Positions 7,754-19,502 are shown, counted from the stretch's first letter. The stretch is DNA of 64,000 bases from Rhodococcoides trifolii (GCF_014635345.1 NZ_BMCU01000006.1:1-64000); one strand, 5' to 3'. Translations and numbers: made by a program. The notes: a model not told the origin generated them from the letters alone.

Positions 7754-9966
7754 CTCTCCAGTCTGAGCCAGATCGCTCCGTAGGGCGGCAGTGTGACCCG
7801 CGCCGAGGCGGGGCGACCGTGCCAGGACTGCTCCGTTGCCGTGACCTCACCGAGGTTCCCGACGCCGGAACCCCCGTAGGACTCGGAGTCGGTGTTCAGG
7901 ATCTCGGTCCAGGTGCCCGGTTCGGGTAATCCAACACGATAGTCGGCGTGCTGAGAACCCGAGAAGTTGAACAGGCACGCGACGGTCGAACCGTCCGAGC
8001 CGAATCGCAGGAAGCTCAGTACGTTGTTCGCGGTGTCGTTGGCATCGATCCAGGAGAAGCCGCTGGGCGAGCTGTCCTGGGTCCAGAACTCCGGGCCGTC
8101 GACGTAGGTGCGGTTGAGGTCTCCGACCAACTGCTGCACCCCACGATGCAGAACGCCGACCCCGTCACCGTCCATGTCGTGCCAGTCGAGACCGCGTTCG
8201 TCCGACCACTCGGCGGTCTGCCCGTACTCCTGACCCATGAAGAGCAGCTGCTTGCCGGGGTGTGCCCACATGTAGGCGAGCATTCCGCGCACGCCGGCGG
8301 CTTTCGCCCAGTCGTCGCCGGGCATCCGGGTCCACAGGGTGCCCTTGCCGTGGACGACCTCGTCATGGCTGATCGGGAGGACGAAGTTCTCGCTCCACGC
8401 GTACACGAGCGAGAAGGTCATCTCGTGGTGGTGGTAGGCGCGGTGGATGGGATCGCGGCCCATGTACCCGAGCGTGTCGTGCATCCAGCCCATGTTCCAC
8501 TTCATCGAGAAGCCGAGGCCACCGACGCTCGTGGGACGGGTCACGCCGGGCCACGACGTGGACTCCTCGGCGATGGTGACGACGCCGCGATGTTGTTTGT
8601 GCACAGTGGCGTTCATTTCCTGCAGGAACGCCACCGCCTCGAGGTTCTCGCGGCCACCGTAGATGTTCGGTTCCCAACCACCCTCGGGCCGTGAGTAATC
8701 CAGGTAGAGCATGGATGCAACAGCGTCCACGCGGAGCCCGTCGATGTGGTACTCGTCGATCCAGTAGAGCGCGTTCGCCACGAGGAAGTTGCGGACCTCG
8801 GTACGACCGAAGTCGAAAACCAGTGTGCCCCAGTCGAGTTGCTCACCGCGGCGGGGATCGCCGTGTTCGTACAGCGGTGAGCCGTCGAATCGGGCGAGTG
8901 CCCATTCGTCCTTCGGGAAGTGAGCGGGAACCCAGTCGACGATGATGCCGATGCCGTCCTGGTGCAGCCGGTCGACGAACGCGCGGAACTCGTCCGGGGT
9001 GCCGAACCGTGAGGTCGGGGCGTAGTAGGACGTGACCTGGTAGCCCCACGAACCACCGAAAGGGTGCTCGGCCACAGGCAGCAGCTCGACGTGGGTGAAG
9101 CCGGTTTCCTTGACGTGAGCCGAGAGTTGTTCTGCCAATTCGGCATAATTCAATCCGGGCCGCCACGATGCCAGGTGTACCTCGTACACGCTCATCGGTG
9201 CACGATGCGGTTCGAGTTCTGCGCGGGCGTCGATCCACTCGGCGTCCTGCCACTCGTACGAGCTGGTGGTGACGACCGACGCGGTCGAGGGCGGCACCTC
9301 TGTGCGGAACGCCATCGGGTCCGCCTTGTCGCGGGTGACACCGTCCTTGCCGTGCACGCGGAACTTGTACAGGGTGCCGTCGCCGACGTGCGGGACGAAC
9401 AGTTCCCACACACCCGTCGATCCGAGGGTGCGCATCGGCCAGGTCTGACCGCCCCACCCGTCGAACTCGCCGACGACGGTGACGCCGACCGCTCCGGGAG
9501 CCCACACGGCGAACGAGGTGCCGGCGACCTCGCCGTCGGGCGTCGTGTACGAGCGGGGGTGAGCGCCGAGAATTTCCCACAGTCGTTCGTGGCGGCCCTC
9601 GCCGAACAGGTGCAGGTCCAGCTCGCCGAGAGTGGGGAGGAATCGGTACCCGTCGGCGACGGTCACCACGTGGTCACCGGGGTACTCGACCCGCAGGCGG
9701 TAGTCCGACAAGTTCTCGATCGGGAGCACCGCATCGAAGACACCGTTCGCGAGGTGGCCGAGCGGGTAGTCCTTGCCGCCCACGACAGCCGTGACCGACT
9801 TCGCGTTGGGGCGCAGCGCCCGGATCGCGGTGCCGCCCGTGACAGGGTGCGCGCCCAGCACGGAATGCGGGTTGTGGTGGTGGCCTCTGGCCAGCAGCGA
9901 CAGGTCCTCGGACGAGGGAGGAGTGTAGGTCGGGGAGGCCTGAGGCGGGTCGTTCTGCGGGGTCAT
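7750..9966 (-). CDS. glgB: 1,4-alpha-glucan branching enzyme
   Basis: 738 aa, cytoplasmic. It introduces alpha-1,6 branches into the linear glucan made by GlgE. An N-terminal domain and a CBM48 module (about 140-230) precede a GH13 barrel. The nucleophile is D414 ([10 protein letters not shown]), the acid/base E467 ([10 protein letters not shown]), and the transition-state stabiliser Asp is in [10 protein letters not shown]. The ATG at 9966 overlaps the glgE stop by 4 bp (ATGA), so the two are translationally coupled, as Rv1326c follows Rv1327c. Length is normal for actinobacterial GlgB. Confidence 0.97.
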   Translation of the reverse strand: MTPQNDPPQASPTYTPPSSEDLSLLARGHHHNPHSVLGAHPVTGGTAIRALRPNAKSVTAVVGGKDYPLGHLANGVFDAVLPIENLSDYRLRVEYPGDHVVTVADGYRFLPTLGELDLHLFGEGRHERLWEILGAHPRSYTTPDGEVAGTSFAVWAPGAVGVTVVGEFDGWGGQTWPMRTLGSTGVWELFVPHVGDGTLYKFRVHGKDGVTRDKADPMAFRTEVPPSTASVVTTSSYEWQDAEWIDARAELEPHRAPMSVYEVHLASWRPGLNYAELAEQLSAHVKETGFTHVELLPVAEHPFGGSWGYQVTSYYAPTSRFGTPDEFRAFVDRLHQDGIGIIVDWVPAHFPKDEWALARFDGSPLYEHGDPRRGEQLDWGTLVFDFGRTEVRNFLVANALYWIDEYHIDGLRVDAVASMLYLDYSRPEGGWEPNIYGGRENLEAVAFLQEMNATVHKQHRGVVTIAEESTSWPGVTRPTSVGGLGFSMKWNMGWMHDTLGYMGRDPIHRAYHHHEMTFSLVYAWSENFVLPISHDEVVHGKGTLWTRMPGDDWAKAAGVRGMLAYMWAHPGKQLLFMGQEYGQTAEWSDERGLDWHDMDGDGVGVLHRGVQQLVGDLNRTYVDGPEFWTQDSSPSGFSWIDANDTANNVLSFLRFGSDGSTVACLFNFSGSQHADYRVGLPEPGTWTEILNTDSESYGGSGVGNLGEVTATEQSWHGRPASARVTLPPYGAIWLRLER

Positions 9967-11969
9967 GATGTTCCTTCCCGGTAGGCGAGCTCGAATCGTG
10001 CGGGGAAGGGAACCGGAGGCAACGCAAGGATGTGCGCCACCGCCCGCCACGGCTCGAGTCGGACGTAATTGGCTTGGCCCCACTGGAATTGCTGTCCGGA
10101 GACCTCGTCGGTCACCGTCACGTGCTCCTGCCAGTCACGACCGATCTTCGGCATGTCCAGCCACACGGTGCCTTCCTCGGCACCGAACGGGTTCAGGTTC
10201 ACGATGACGAGGACGGCGTCCCCCGACTCGGGATCGAACTTCGAGTACGCGATGAGCGCGTCGTTGTCGATTGCGTGGAAATGGATGTTGCGCAGTTGCT
10301 GCAACGCGGGATGCGCACGCCGAATCGCGTTGAGCGAGGTGATCCACGGCTCGAGAGACTCACCGCGTGCGCGGGCGCCCTCGAAATCACGTGGACGCAA
10401 CTCGAACTTCTCGGTGTCGAGGTACTCCTCGCTGCCTTCGCGAACGGCCTGATGTTCGAACAGCTCGAAGCCCGAGTAGACGCCCCAGGTCGGCGACATC
10501 GTCGCGGCGAGCACGGCCCGAATGGCGAACATTCCCGGTCCACCGTGTTGCAGGCTTTCGTGCAGGATGTCCGGGGTGTTGACGAACAGGTTCGGGCGAG
10601 ACTGATCGGCCTTCGTCGCGATCTCGGTGGCGAATTCGGTGAGTTCGGTCTTCGAGGTGCGCCAGGTGAAGTAGGTGTAGGACTGCGTGAATCCTCGACG
10701 CGCCAGACCGTACAACCGGGCGGGGCGGGTGAACGCCTCGGCGAGGAACAGTACGTCCGGGTCGGTCTTCTTGATCTCCGCGATCAGCCACTCCCAGAAG
10801 TCCGGTGGCTTGGTGTGCGGGTTGTCGACCCGAAAGATCTTGACGCCCTGCTTGATCCAGAATCGTACGACGCGCAGGACCTCGGTGTAGATGCCCTTGC
10901 GGTCGTTGTCGAAGTTGATCGGGTAGATGTCCTGGTACTTCTTGGGCGGGTTCTCGGCGTACGCGATCGTGCCGTCGGGAAGAACCGTGAAGTACTCGGG
11001 ATGGGCGGTCGCCCACGGATGGTCGGGTGCGGCCTGCAGGGCGAGATCCAGCGCGACCTCGAGTCCGAGACTCTTCGCCGCGCTCACCAGAGCCCGGAAC
11101 TCCTTGGTGGTGCCGAGTTCCGGGTGGGTGGCGTCGTGGCCGCCCTCGTCCGAGCCGATGGCCCACGGTGAGCCGACATCCGTCGGTCCGGGCGTGAGCG
11201 TGTTGTTGCGGCCCTTGCGGTTCACTTTTCCGATGGGGTGAATCGGCGGGAAGTACACGACGTCGAAGCCCATGGCCGCGACCCGCGGAAGCTGATCCGC
11301 GGTGGTGGCGAAGGTGCCGTGGCGCGGGCTTCCGTCCTCGTTCCACCCACCTGTCGACCTCGGGAACAGCTCGTACCAACTACCGAACAGCGCGACACGG
11401 CGGTCGGCCCAGATGTTGACCGCGTTACCTCGGGTCACCAGTTCGCGCAGCGGATATTCGTGCAGGAGTGCGCGCACCTCGGGTGTGAACGCCGGTGCGA
11501 CACGAGACGGAAGGAAGGCGTCGCTGCGCAGTGCCGTCACGACGTCCTCGATGCGCGAACGATCCGTCTTGGGCACACTCTTCGCAACCCGTTCGAACAG
11601 CAGCGCGCCTGTCTCGAGGTCGTTCGCCAGCTCGCCCGGGCCCTGGCCGACGCCCAGCTTTGCCTCGACCGCATGCATCCAGGTCGCGACCGGATCGCTC
11701 CACGCCTCGATACGCGCGATCCAGAATCCCTCGGCGTCGGGGGTGAACACTGCGTGGAAGATATCGGGTTCGGTACCCGGCACCATGGGGATGCGGAGGG
11801 TCTTCGTCTGTCCGGGTCCGCGGACCGTCAGGGTCGCGGCGATGGCGTCGTGCCCTTCGCGCCACACCGCCGCGGACAGTGGAAACGTTTCTCCGACCAC
11901 GGCTTTCGCCGGAAACCTTCCGGCCGTTGTGTCGGGTAGTACGTCGTCGATGCCGAGTCGGCCTGTCAC
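9963..11969 (-). CDS. glgE: Alpha-1,4-glucan:maltose-1-phosphate maltosyltransferase
   Basis: 668 aa, GH13_3. It extends alpha-1,4-glucan using maltose-1-phosphate as donor, which is the main actinobacterial route to glycogen-like glucan. An N-terminal beta domain (about 1-110) precedes the catalytic barrel with nucleophile D382 ([10 protein letters not shown]), acid/base E411 (FLAEAF) and the third Asp in NTPDILHE. The GTG at 11969 starts [10 protein letters not shown], which aligns with rhodococcal proteins; M. tuberculosis GlgE is somewhat longer at the N-terminus. It is first gene of glgE-glgB-peptidase-SPOR and is divergent from glgP. treS and pep2/mak, which supply the donor, are not in this window. 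Confidence 0.97.
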   Translation of the reverse strand: MTGRLGIDDVLPDTTAGRFPAKAVVGETFPLSAAVWREGHDAIAATLTVRGPGQTKTLRIPMVPGTEPDIFHAVFTPDAEGFWIARIEAWSDPVATWMHAVEAKLGVGQGPGELANDLETGALLFERVAKSVPKTDRSRIEDVVTALRSDAFLPSRVAPAFTPEVRALLHEYPLRELVTRGNAVNIWADRRVALFGSWYELFPRSTGGWNEDGSPRHGTFATTADQLPRVAAMGFDVVYFPPIHPIGKVNRKGRNNTLTPGPTDVGSPWAIGSDEGGHDATHPELGTTKEFRALVSAAKSLGLEVALDLALQAAPDHPWATAHPEYFTVLPDGTIAYAENPPKKYQDIYPINFDNDRKGIYTEVLRVVRFWIKQGVKIFRVDNPHTKPPDFWEWLIAEIKKTDPDVLFLAEAFTRPARLYGLARRGFTQSYTYFTWRTSKTELTEFATEIATKADQSRPNLFVNTPDILHESLQHGGPGMFAIRAVLAATMSPTWGVYSGFELFEHQAVREGSEEYLDTEKFELRPRDFEGARARGESLEPWITSLNAIRRAHPALQQLRNIHFHAIDNDALIAYSKFDPESGDAVLVIVNLNPFGAEEGTVWLDMPKIGRDWQEHVTVTDEVSGQQFQWGQANYVRLEPWRAVAHILALPPVPFPARFELAYREGTS

Positions 11970-12159
11970 CGGAGCCCCATTTCTGATGCGTCGCTGGCTG
12001 TAAGTGTCTGGCTGAAGAACGTCTCCAACCGTATCGGAGTCACTGCCGACGCGTCGTGTGGTCGCAGAGTCCAGGCTGGAATGGCCACGATCGACCTTCC
12101 TCAAACCGCTTTCTTCGACTGTTCTGTCTTGTCCGCCCGCGGGGGCCCGCCGCCGTGAG

Positions 12160-12165
12160 TAATGT
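12160..12165 (+). promoter_or_regulatory. -10 box for leaderless glgP
   Basis: TAATGT is followed after 7 nt by the GTG at 12173. This fixes the start among several in-frame upstream candidates. Confidence 0.55.
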
Positions 12166-12172
12166 TCGGCCG

Positions 12173-14740
12173 GTGAAAGCCCTGCGTCGGTTCACCGTCC
12201 GAGCCCAATTGCCCGATCGCCTCTCCCCACTCGCCGAACTCTCGGTCAACCTGCGGTGGTCCTGGCATTCGCCCACCCAGGATCTGTTCGAGAGTATCGA
12301 TCCCGAGCTCTGGGTCAGCAGCGAACGCGACCCGGTTCGACTTCTCGGTGAGGTCGGCCCCGACCGTCTGCGCGAGCTCGCAACCGACGACCGCTTCGTT
12401 GCCCGCCTCGCCGAACTGACCGACGAGTTGCACGAGTACCTGCGGCGGCCGCTGTGGTTCCAACGCGAGCTCGAGGCAGGTCAGGACCTGCCGGCAGGTA
12501 TTGCCTACTTCTCCATGGAGTTCGGCGTCTCGGAGGTGCTGCCCAACTATTCCGGCGGCCTCGGCATCCTGGCCGGTGACCACCTCAAGGCTGCGTCGGA
12601 CCTGGGGCTCCCACTGATCGGCGTAGGCCTGCTGTACCGGTCGGGTTACTTCCGTCAGTCGCTGACCGCCGACGGGTGGCAGGCCGAGCGGTATCCGTCG
12701 CTGGATCCGCAAGGACTTCCCCTGCGCCTGCTGACCGACGACGGTGGCACCGCGGTACTGGTACACGTCGCGATGCCCGGCGACCGCGTGCTGCGCGCAC
12801 GAGTCTGGATCGCCCAGGTGGGCCGGATCCCGCTGCTGCTGCTCGACTCCGACATCGCCGACAACGATCCCGAACTGCGCGGAGTCACCGACCGGTTGTA
12901 CGGCGGCGACCAGGACCATCGCGTGAAGCAGGAGATCCTGGCCGGTGTCGGCGGCGTGCGCGCCGTGCGCGCCTACACCACGATCCACAATCTGCCCGCC
13001 CCCTCGGTGTTCCACATGAACGAGGGTCACGCCGGCTTCCTCGGCCTCGAACGCATTCGAGAGTTGTTGGCCGACAACAGCAACGGACTCGACTTCGATT
13101 CCGCGCTGACGGCGGTGCGCGCGTCGACCGTGTTCACCACCCATACGCCGGTACCGGCCGGAATCGACCGCTTCCCGGCGGATCTCGTGCGGCACTACTT
13201 CGGCGACGGGTCCGCGCAGTCGTCTCTGCTGCCCGGTATTGCGTTGGATCGCATTCTCGAACTCGGCCGTGAGCAGGACCCGAGTGTGTTCAACATGGCG
13301 CACATGGGACTTCGATCCGCGCAGCGCGCCAACGGTGTGTCCAAGTTGCACGGCATCGTCAGCCGCGGCATGTTCGAGGCGTTGTGGCCGGGATTCGACG
13401 CCGGCGAGGTGCCGATCGGATCGGTCACCAACGGCGTGCACGCACCGACGTGGGCGTCGCGTCGGTGGATCGAACTGGCCGACGACACCATGGAGGAAGC
13501 CGAAGGGTGGGAGCGTCTCGGGGACGTCCCCGAGCAGGAACTGTGGCGAATCCGCGGCGATCTCCGAGCCGAGCTCGTCGACGAGGTCCGCCGACGCGTC
13601 AAGGCGTCCGCACTCGAACGCGGGTCGACGGAGGCCGAACTGGGTTGGACGGCAGACGTTTTCGATCCGAACGTGCTCACTGTCGGGTTCGCCCGACGGG
13701 TCCCGACCTACAAGCGTCTGACGTTGATGTTGCGTCAACCAGACCGGCTGCGGGCGATGCTGCTCGACCCCGAGCGTCCGGTCCAGTTGGTGGTCGCCGG
13801 TAAGAGCCACCCTGCCGACGACGGAGGGAAAGCGCTCATCCAGCAGATCGTGCGCTTCGCCGACGAAGCCGATGTGCGTCACCGCATCGTGTTCCTGCCC
13901 GACTACGACATGTCGATGGCGCGTTACCTGTACTGGGGATGCGATGTGTGGCTGAACAATCCGCTGCGTCCACTCGAAGCGTGCGGCACCTCCGGAATGA
14001 AGTCCGCTCTGAACGGCGGACTCAACCTGTCAATCCGAGACGGGTGGTGGGACGAGATGTACGACGGCGAGAACGGGTGGGCCATTCCGACGGCGGACGG
14101 CGTCGTCGACGAGCACCGCCGCGACGATCTCGAAGCCGCGGCGCTCTACGAACTGCTCGAGAAATCGGTGCTTCCGAAGTTCTACGACCGAAACGCCGAG
14201 GGACTGCCGGCCCGATGGGTCGAGATGGTGCGCCACACGCTGCAGCGCACGGGCCCGAAGGTGTTGGCGTCGAGGATGGTTCGTGATTACACGACCGGGT
14301 ACTACGGTCCGGCGTCGCGTGCCGGAGTCGCTGCGACAGCAGACGGTTTCGCCGGAGCGAAGGCTCTCGCCGAGTACCGCAGCCGGATCGACTCGGCGTG
14401 GCCGTCGCTGCGAGTACTCGAGGTGGACAGCTCCGGCCTGCCGGACACTCCGGTTCTCGGATCGGAACTGACCCTCACGGCGCACGTGGACTTGGCCGGC
14501 CTCGCACCGGGCGACGTCGTGGTGCAGGCAGTTCTCGGGAAGGCCGATTCCGACGAGAATCTGTCCGGAGTCGTCACCGTGCCGATGGCGCACTCGGGTC
14601 AGGGCCCGGAGGGCGAAGCGGTCTTCGACGTCGACACCACGCTCCCGATGTCCGGCAACGTCGGCTATACGGTGCGGGTGCTTCCGCATCACCCGTCCTT
14701 GGCCGGGGACGCCGAGTTGGGGAGGGTTGCGGCGCCCTAG
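12173..14740 (+). CDS. glgP: Alpha-glucan phosphorylase
   Basis: 855 aa, GT35, pyridoxal-phosphate dependent. It releases glucose-1-phosphate from alpha-1,4-glucan. The PLP-binding lysine is K610 in [44 protein letters not shown] and [10 protein letters not shown] are typical of the shorter bacterial phosphorylase subgroup (Rv1328 type). The N-terminal DUF3417-like region is [17 protein letters not shown]. The GTG at 12173 is supported by a TAATGT box and gives a family-like N-terminus. It is divergent from glgE, separated by 203 bp in which I see no further gene. Confidence 0.95.
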   Translation: MKALRRFTVRAQLPDRLSPLAELSVNLRWSWHSPTQDLFESIDPELWVSSERDPVRLLGEVGPDRLRELATDDRFVARLAELTDELHEYLRRPLWFQRELEAGQDLPAGIAYFSMEFGVSEVLPNYSGGLGILAGDHLKAASDLGLPLIGVGLLYRSGYFRQSLTADGWQAERYPSLDPQGLPLRLLTDDGGTAVLVHVAMPGDRVLRARVWIAQVGRIPLLLLDSDIADNDPELRGVTDRLYGGDQDHRVKQEILAGVGGVRAVRAYTTIHNLPAPSVFHMNEGHAGFLGLERIRELLADNSNGLDFDSALTAVRASTVFTTHTPVPAGIDRFPADLVRHYFGDGSAQSSLLPGIALDRILELGREQDPSVFNMAHMGLRSAQRANGVSKLHGIVSRGMFEALWPGFDAGEVPIGSVTNGVHAPTWASRRWIELADDTMEEAEGWERLGDVPEQELWRIRGDLRAELVDEVRRRVKASALERGSTEAELGWTADVFDPNVLTVGFARRVPTYKRLTLMLRQPDRLRAMLLDPERPVQLVVAGKSHPADDGGKALIQQIVRFADEADVRHRIVFLPDYDMSMARYLYWGCDVWLNNPLRPLEACGTSGMKSALNGGLNLSIRDGWWDEMYDGENGWAIPTADGVVDEHRRDDLEAAALYELLEKSVLPKFYDRNAEGLPARWVEMVRHTLQRTGPKVLASRMVRDYTTGYYGPASRAGVAATADGFAGAKALAEYRSRIDSAWPSLRVLEVDSSGLPDTPVLGSELTLTAHVDLAGLAPGDVVVQAVLGKADSDENLSGVVTVPMAHSGQGPEGEAVFDVDTTLPMSGNVGYTVRVLPHHPSLAGDAELGRVAAP

Positions 14741-14757
14741 CCCGGTCGTCGCCGGGC
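14740..14757 (+). terminator. Short GC hairpin after glgP
   Basis: GCCCGG and CCGGGC (14740-14745 and 14752-14757) form a 6-bp stem with a 6-nt loop directly at the glgP stop. There is no T-run, and the stem is short. Confidence 0.35.
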
Positions 14758-14810
14758 GCTCACACCTACAGCGTCCGAGCCGCCCGGCGCGCTTGCGATA
14801 GCGTCGGGCG

Positions 14811-15593
14811 ATGACGTTGAACCATGTTCGTGCCGGCAAAGGCACCCCGTTGTTGCTCGTACACGGTCTGGGTGTGGGATCACGATCCTGGGCCCCGATC
14901 CTCGACGAGTTGGCCGCTCACCGTGAAGTCATCGCTGTCGACCTACCGGGGTTCGGTGAGACACCGCCGCTCACCGGCGAGGTGTCGATCGCTACCCTCG
15001 CCGACTCGGTGGCGGACTTCATCCGCGATCACAATCTGAGCGGCATTTCCACCGTCGGCCACTCGGTGGGCGCCCGGATCGTGCTGGAACTCGCGCGGCG
15101 CGGAGTCGGCGGTGACACCGTGGCGCTGGACCCCGGCGGGTTCTGGAGCGACCGCGAGCTCACCGTCTTCGGCGCTACGTTGAAGCCGTCGATCGCTCTG
15201 GTCAAGGCGTTGAGAGGTGCGCTGCCCACCCTGCTCGGCAACCCTGCGGGACGGACCCTGTTGCTGGCTCAGTTGTCGGCGCGGCCCTGGGCACTCTCGC
15301 GTGAGACCGTGTTGCCGGACGTCCGCGGGCTCGCCGACTCCCCGTCGGTCGGAGCCACCCTGGATGCCCTCGTCCACGGGCCCAAGCAACAAGGCGCCCC
15401 GGCCGGCACCGCGCCCGGCCGGGTCACGATCGGTTGGGGGCGGCGGGATCTGGTGACTCTGCCGAAGCAGGCCGCGCGCGCCACAGACCTCTTCCCCGAC
15501 GCAAAGCTGCACTGGTTCGAGCGATGCGGCCATTTTCCGCAGTGGGACGCACCTCGTGATGCGGTACGACTGATTCTCGACAGCACCGACTAG
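14811..15593 (+). CDS. Alpha/beta-hydrolase fold protein
   Basis: 260 aa. The triad is visible: S85 in GHSVG, an Asp in WGRRDLV and His in the CGHFPQWD motif. LLVHGLGVGSRSW holds the oxyanion loop. The substrate cannot be told; the family includes esterases, C-C hydrolases and epoxide hydrolases. TAGCGT (14799-14804) lies 6 nt before the ATG, suggesting a leaderless transcript. It is convergent with dinG: the two stop codons overlap by 4 bp. Confidence 0.85.
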   Translation: MTLNHVRAGKGTPLLLVHGLGVGSRSWAPILDELAAHREVIAVDLPGFGETPPLTGEVSIATLADSVADFIRDHNLSGISTVGHSVGARIVLELARRGVGGDTVALDPGGFWSDRELTVFGATLKPSIALVKALRGALPTLLGNPAGRTLLLAQLSARPWALSRETVLPDVRGLADSPSVGATLDALVHGPKQQGAPAGTAPGRVTIGWGRRDLVTLPKQAARATDLFPDAKLHWFERCGHFPQWDAPRDAVRLILDSTD

Positions 15594-17638
15594 CTCGTCA
15601 GCCTTTTCAACGCGGCTTTCACGAGGTCCGGATCCGACGTCTCCCAGAACGGTGGGAGCGATGCCCGCAGGTAGCCGCCGTAACGGGCGGTTGCCAGGCG
15701 GGGATCGAGAACGGCGATCACACCCTTGTCGTCCACGCTGCGCAGCAACCTGCCCACGCCCTGGGCGAGGAGCAGCGCGGCGTGGTTGGCTGCGACGGCG
15801 AGAAAGCCGTTGCCGCCGCGGGATTCGATGGCGCGCTGCCGCGCGACGAGCAGCGGGTCGTCGGGCCGCGGGAAGGGAATGCGGTCCAGGATGACGAGGG
15901 TGAGGGACCGGCCCGGCACGTCGACGCCCTGCCACAGCGAGAGCGTCCCGAACAGGGTGGTCGGCTCGTCCGCGGCGAACGTGTCGACCAACGCACCGGT
16001 CGCGTCGTCGCCCTGGCAGAGGATCGGGGTGTCGAGGCGTTCACGCATCTCGGCGGCGGCCGTCTTCGCCGCGCGCATCGAGGAGAACAGTCCGAGGGTG
16101 CGTCCGCCCGCGGCCTCGACGAGACCGGCGATCTCGTCCAGGTAGGACGGGCTGAGCCCGTCTCGGCCCGGCGGAGTCAGGTGCTTGGCGATGTAGAGGA
16201 TGCCGGCCTTCTTGTGGTCGAACGGCGAGCCCACATCGAGGGAGTTCCAGCGAATGGTCTTCTCGTCCGACGGGGCTTCGACACCCGACGCGAGGGCGGC
16301 GTCGACCCTCGTGGGGTTCTCGGCGGGCAGCCCCCAGTTCACGGCCAGACCGTCGAACGACCCGCCGACGGTCAGGGTGGCGGAGGTCAGGACGACGGTG
16401 GACTCCGCGAACAGCTTGCTGCGCAACAGTCCGCCGACCGACAGCGGCGCCACCCGCACGACTCGGCGTACGACACCGCGGAAGTCGTCGACCGAGAGCC
16501 AGACGACGTCGCGGCGCTTCGCCGGATCCGGCTCCTGGTACGTCTCGAGAATGCGGACGGCGGTGTCGTGCACCTCGTCGATGGCGGCGATCGCCGCCGT
16601 CCGCGCAGCAGCCGCGTCCGCGTCTGCCTTGTCGGCCGGCCCGATTGCACTACGCACCGACCACGCAGAGTCACGTATGGCGGCCAGGGTGTGGCCGGCG
16701 CCGTCGGGCAGCTCCTCCCACCGGCCCGCTGTGCACTCGTCGAGCAAGGCGGCGAAACCCTCCGCCGACGCACTGAACCGGTCGAGGATCTCGTCCTCGA
16801 CGAGCTTGGTGCTGCGGCGCATCGCAGTGCCGATGGAGGACACGGACAGCTCGGCCGTGGCGGCGCCGGTCACTCGGTCGACCAGTTCGTGTGCCTCGTC
16901 GATGACCACGACGTCGTGTTCGGGGAGGACCTTGATCCCGGTGATCGCGTCGATGGCGAGCATCGCGTGATTGGTCACCACGACGTCGGATTTCGCGGAT
17001 TCGCCGCGCGCTTTCTCGGCGAAGCAGTCCTCGCCGTAGCTGCATCTCGACTTGCCGAGGCATTCTCTCGAGGTGACGGACATCTGCCGCCACGCCTGAT
17101 CGCTGACACCGGGCTTGAGCTCGTCACGGTCCCCGGTCTCGGTGTCGGACGACCACTTTCTGATCACCTGCACTTCGCGGCCCAGACGGGACACCGCGAA
17201 CGCGTCGAACAGCGGGTCTTCCTCGGGCGAATCCACCGGCGCACCGTGAAGCTTGTTCAGGCACAGATAGTTTCCGCGTCCCTTGAGGATTGCGAATCGG
17301 GGCGCTCGGTTCAGGTCCGAGGTGAGCGCCTTCGACAGGCGCGGGAGGTCGCGGTCCACCAGCTGGCGCTGCAACGCGATCGTGGCCGTGGACACCACGA
17401 CGGTCTTGCCCGACTCGACGGCGTGACGCAGTGCGGGAACGAGGTATGCGAGCGACTTACCGGTGCCGGTTCCGGCTTGTACGGCGAGGTGCTCGCCGGT
17501 GTCGATGCTGTGCGCGACGGCCGACGCCATCGTGACCTGCGCGGCGCGTTCGGTGCCGCCGAGTGCCGACACGGCTGTCTTCAGCAGGTTGGGGACGGTC
17601 GGCAGGTCCGGCTGGTTCTTCGATGACAGGGGCGGCAC
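15590..17638 (-). CDS. dinG: DinG-family ATP-dependent DNA helicase
   Basis: 682 aa, XPD-like SF2 helicase, 5'-3' polarity in the family. Walker A is AGTGTGKS (55-62) and the DEAH box is in VVVIDEAHEL. Four Cys that can bind a 4Fe-4S cluster are present (NYLCLNKL, then RECLGKSRCSYGEDCF). The C-terminal helicase motif is GVGRLLRS. It resolves R-loops and unusual structures in relatives. The GTG at 17638 follows pncA by 17 nt, so pncB-pncA-dinG probably form one transcript. Corresponds to Rv1329c. Confidence 0.93.
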   Translation of the reverse strand: MPPLSSKNQPDLPTVPNLLKTAVSALGGTERAAQVTMASAVAHSIDTGEHLAVQAGTGTGKSLAYLVPALRHAVESGKTVVVSTATIALQRQLVDRDLPRLSKALTSDLNRAPRFAILKGRGNYLCLNKLHGAPVDSPEEDPLFDAFAVSRLGREVQVIRKWSSDTETGDRDELKPGVSDQAWRQMSVTSRECLGKSRCSYGEDCFAEKARGESAKSDVVVTNHAMLAIDAITGIKVLPEHDVVVIDEAHELVDRVTGAATAELSVSSIGTAMRRSTKLVEDEILDRFSASAEGFAALLDECTAGRWEELPDGAGHTLAAIRDSAWSVRSAIGPADKADADAAAARTAAIAAIDEVHDTAVRILETYQEPDPAKRRDVVWLSVDDFRGVVRRVVRVAPLSVGGLLRSKLFAESTVVLTSATLTVGGSFDGLAVNWGLPAENPTRVDAALASGVEAPSDEKTIRWNSLDVGSPFDHKKAGILYIAKHLTPPGRDGLSPSYLDEIAGLVEAAGGRTLGLFSSMRAAKTAAAEMRERLDTPILCQGDDATGALVDTFAADEPTTLFGTLSLWQGVDVPGRSLTLVILDRIPFPRPDDPLLVARQRAIESRGGNGFLAVAANHAALLLAQGVGRLLRSVDDKGVIAVLDPRLATARYGGYLRASLPPFWETSDPDLVKAALKRLTS

Positions 17639-17655
17639 CGGAGAAGGTTACTGCG

Positions 17656-18207
17656 TCAGGAGATGTGAACCCCGCGCTCGTTCAACTCCCCGAGGACGGT
17701 GGGCGTGTTCGTCGGTGACACCGCCGCGCAGTATTCGGTCAGCACGGTGGTGTCGAAACCGGCCTTCGCCGAATCGAGCGCGGTGGCGCGCACGCAGTGG
17801 TCGGTGGCGATACCCACGACGTGCACGGCATCGACTCCCTGCTCTCGGAGCCAGACGTCGAGAGCGACCCCGGTCTCGGACGACCCTTCGAACCCCGAGT
17901 ACGCGGCGTCGTACTCGCCTTTGGAGAACACGGCCTGAACAGTGCTCGTGTCGAGGTCGGGGTGGAAGTCGCAACCCGGCGTGCCGACGACGCAATGCGG
18001 CGGCCAACTGTCGACGAAGTCGGGGGTGTCGGAGAAGTGCGCGCCCGGATCGATGTGGTGGTCGCGGGTCGCGGCCACCACCGAGTAGGTACCGGCGGCG
18101 AGCAACTCCGTGATGGACTGCGCGACGCGTGCGCCTCCCGTGACGGCCAGCGAGCCGCCCTCACAGAAGTCGTTCTGTACGTCGACGACGAGCAATGCAG
18201 TGGTCAT
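17656..18207 (-). CDS. pncA: Nicotinamidase
   Basis: 183 aa. It hydrolyses nicotinamide to nicotinate and ammonia, and is the pyrazinamide-activating enzyme in mycobacteria. The triad is D9, K96 and C138. Metal ligands D49, H51, H57 and H71 sit at the same positions as in M. tuberculosis PncA. The ATG at 18207 overlaps the pncB stop by 4 bp (ATGA), so the enzyme making nicotinate is translated with the enzyme that uses it. In M. tuberculosis pncA lies elsewhere (Rv2043c), so this pairing is a local difference. Confidence 0.95.
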   Translation of the reverse strand: MTTALLVVDVQNDFCEGGSLAVTGGARVAQSITELLAAGTYSVVAATRDHHIDPGAHFSDTPDFVDSWPPHCVVGTPGCDFHPDLDTSTVQAVFSKGEYDAAYSGFEGSSETGVALDVWLREQGVDAVHVVGIATDHCVRATALDSAKAGFDTTVLTEYCAAVSPTNTPTVLGELNERGVHIS

Positions 18208-19502
18208 CGGGCCGAGAATACGGTGGGTACGGCCGGGTCTCCCTGGGAGAGACCCAGGCCCTCCCACGGCAGCGACCGCAGACCGTCGGCGACGAGGGTC
18301 CGTGCGTCGGACAGGGTCGGCAGTTCGGGCACCTGATCGCCGCCGCGAACGAGTGGTATCGACAGTTCCCGAACGAGGTGTTCCGCGGTCGTCGGCGGGG
18401 TGTCGTCCGCACCCTGTACCAGCTCCTCGACGATCGTGCCGGTGTGCCGGGACACCCTGAACGCGCGCTTACGCCCGCCGCGGGATTCCTTGTGGCTGCT
18501 GCGCTTGGCCACCGGGATGTCGTCGACCTCCACGAGTTTGTAGACCATGCCGGCGGTCGGGGAGCCCGACCCCGTCACGACGGACGTTCCGACGCCGTAG
18601 GTGTCGACGGGTTCGGCGCGTAGCGACGCGATGGCGTACTCGTCGAGGTCGCCCGACACGACGATCTTGGTGTTCTCGGCACCGAGTGCGTTCAACTGTT
18701 CGCGCACCTGACGGGCGAGTACGCCGAGATCGCCGGAGTCGATGCGGACCCCGCCCAGTTCCGGTCCGGCGACGGATACGGCCGTGGCCACACCGTCGGT
18801 GATGTCGTAGGTGTCGACGAGAAGAGTGGTACCGACCCCCAACGCGTCGATCTGACTGCGGAACGCGGCCGCTTCGTCCGGTCCGGCCGCTGTGGTGTGC
18901 AGGAGGGTGAAGGCGTGCGCACTGGTTCCGGCGCCGGGAATGCCGTGCCGCCGAACGGCTTCGAGATTGGACGTCGCTGCGAACCCGGCGATGTACGCCG
19001 CGCGCGAGCTGGCGACGGCTGCCTCCTCGTGCGCACGTCGAGAGCCCATCTCGATGAGGGGGCGGCCGGCGCTGGCGCCGACCATTCGGGCTGCCGCGGA
19101 CGCGACTGCGCTGTCGTGGTTGAAGATCGACAAGGCCAGCGTTTCGAGGATCACGCATTCGGCGAAGGTGCCGCGCACCGACAGAATGGGGGAGCCCGGG
19201 AAGTACAAATCGCCCTCGCGGTAGCCGTCGATGTCGCCCGAGAAGCGGTAGTCGCGCAGCCATTCCAACGTCACCTCGTCGAGGAACACTGCGAGAGAGG
19301 ACAATTCGCTCTCACCGAACCGAAAGCGGGTGAGCGCGTCCAGGAAGCGGCCGGTGCCCGCGACGACTCCGTAGCGTCGTCCGTCCGGAAGCCGGCGCGC
19401 GAACACCTCGAAGGCGCTGCGGCGGCTCGCGGAACCGTCTCGGAGTGCAGCCGACAACATGGTCAGCTCGTACTGGTCGGTGAACAGCGCCGTGGAGGTC
19501 AC
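18204..19502 (-). CDS. pncB: Nicotinate phosphoribosyltransferase
   Basis: 432 aa. It makes nicotinate mononucleotide from nicotinate and PRPP with ATP hydrolysis (Preiss-Handler salvage). Typical stretches are [51 protein letters not shown] and VSGDLDEY. I chose the GTG at 19502 because TACAGT lies 8 nt upstream; a GTG at 19547 would add 15 residues and leave only 17 bp to the divergent clpS start. First gene of pncB-pncA-dinG; corresponds to Rv1330c. Confidence 0.93.
   Translation of the reverse strand: MTSTALFTDQYELTMLSAALRDGSASRRSAFEVFARRLPDGRRYGVVAGTGRFLDALTRFRFGESELSSLAVFLDEVTLEWLRDYRFSGDIDGYREGDLYFPGSPILSVRGTFAECVILETLALSIFNHDSAVASAAARMVGASAGRPLIEMGSRRAHEEAAVASSRAAYIAGFAATSNLEAVRRHGIPGAGTSAHAFTLLHTTAAGPDEAAAFRSQIDALGVGTTLLVDTYDITDGVATAVSVAGPELGGVRIDSGDLGVLARQVREQLNALGAENTKIVVSGDLDEYAIASLRAEPVDTYGVGTSVVTGSGSPTAGMVYKLVEVDDIPVAKRSSHKESRGGRKRAFRVSRHTGTIVEELVQGADDTPPTTAEHLVRELSIPLVRGGDQVPELPTLSDARTLVADGLRSLPWEGLGLSQGDPAVPTVFSAR

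Noticed and set aside
15782..17626. 614-aa open frame on the + strand
   Set aside because: Exactly antisense to dinG, which has intact helicase motifs.
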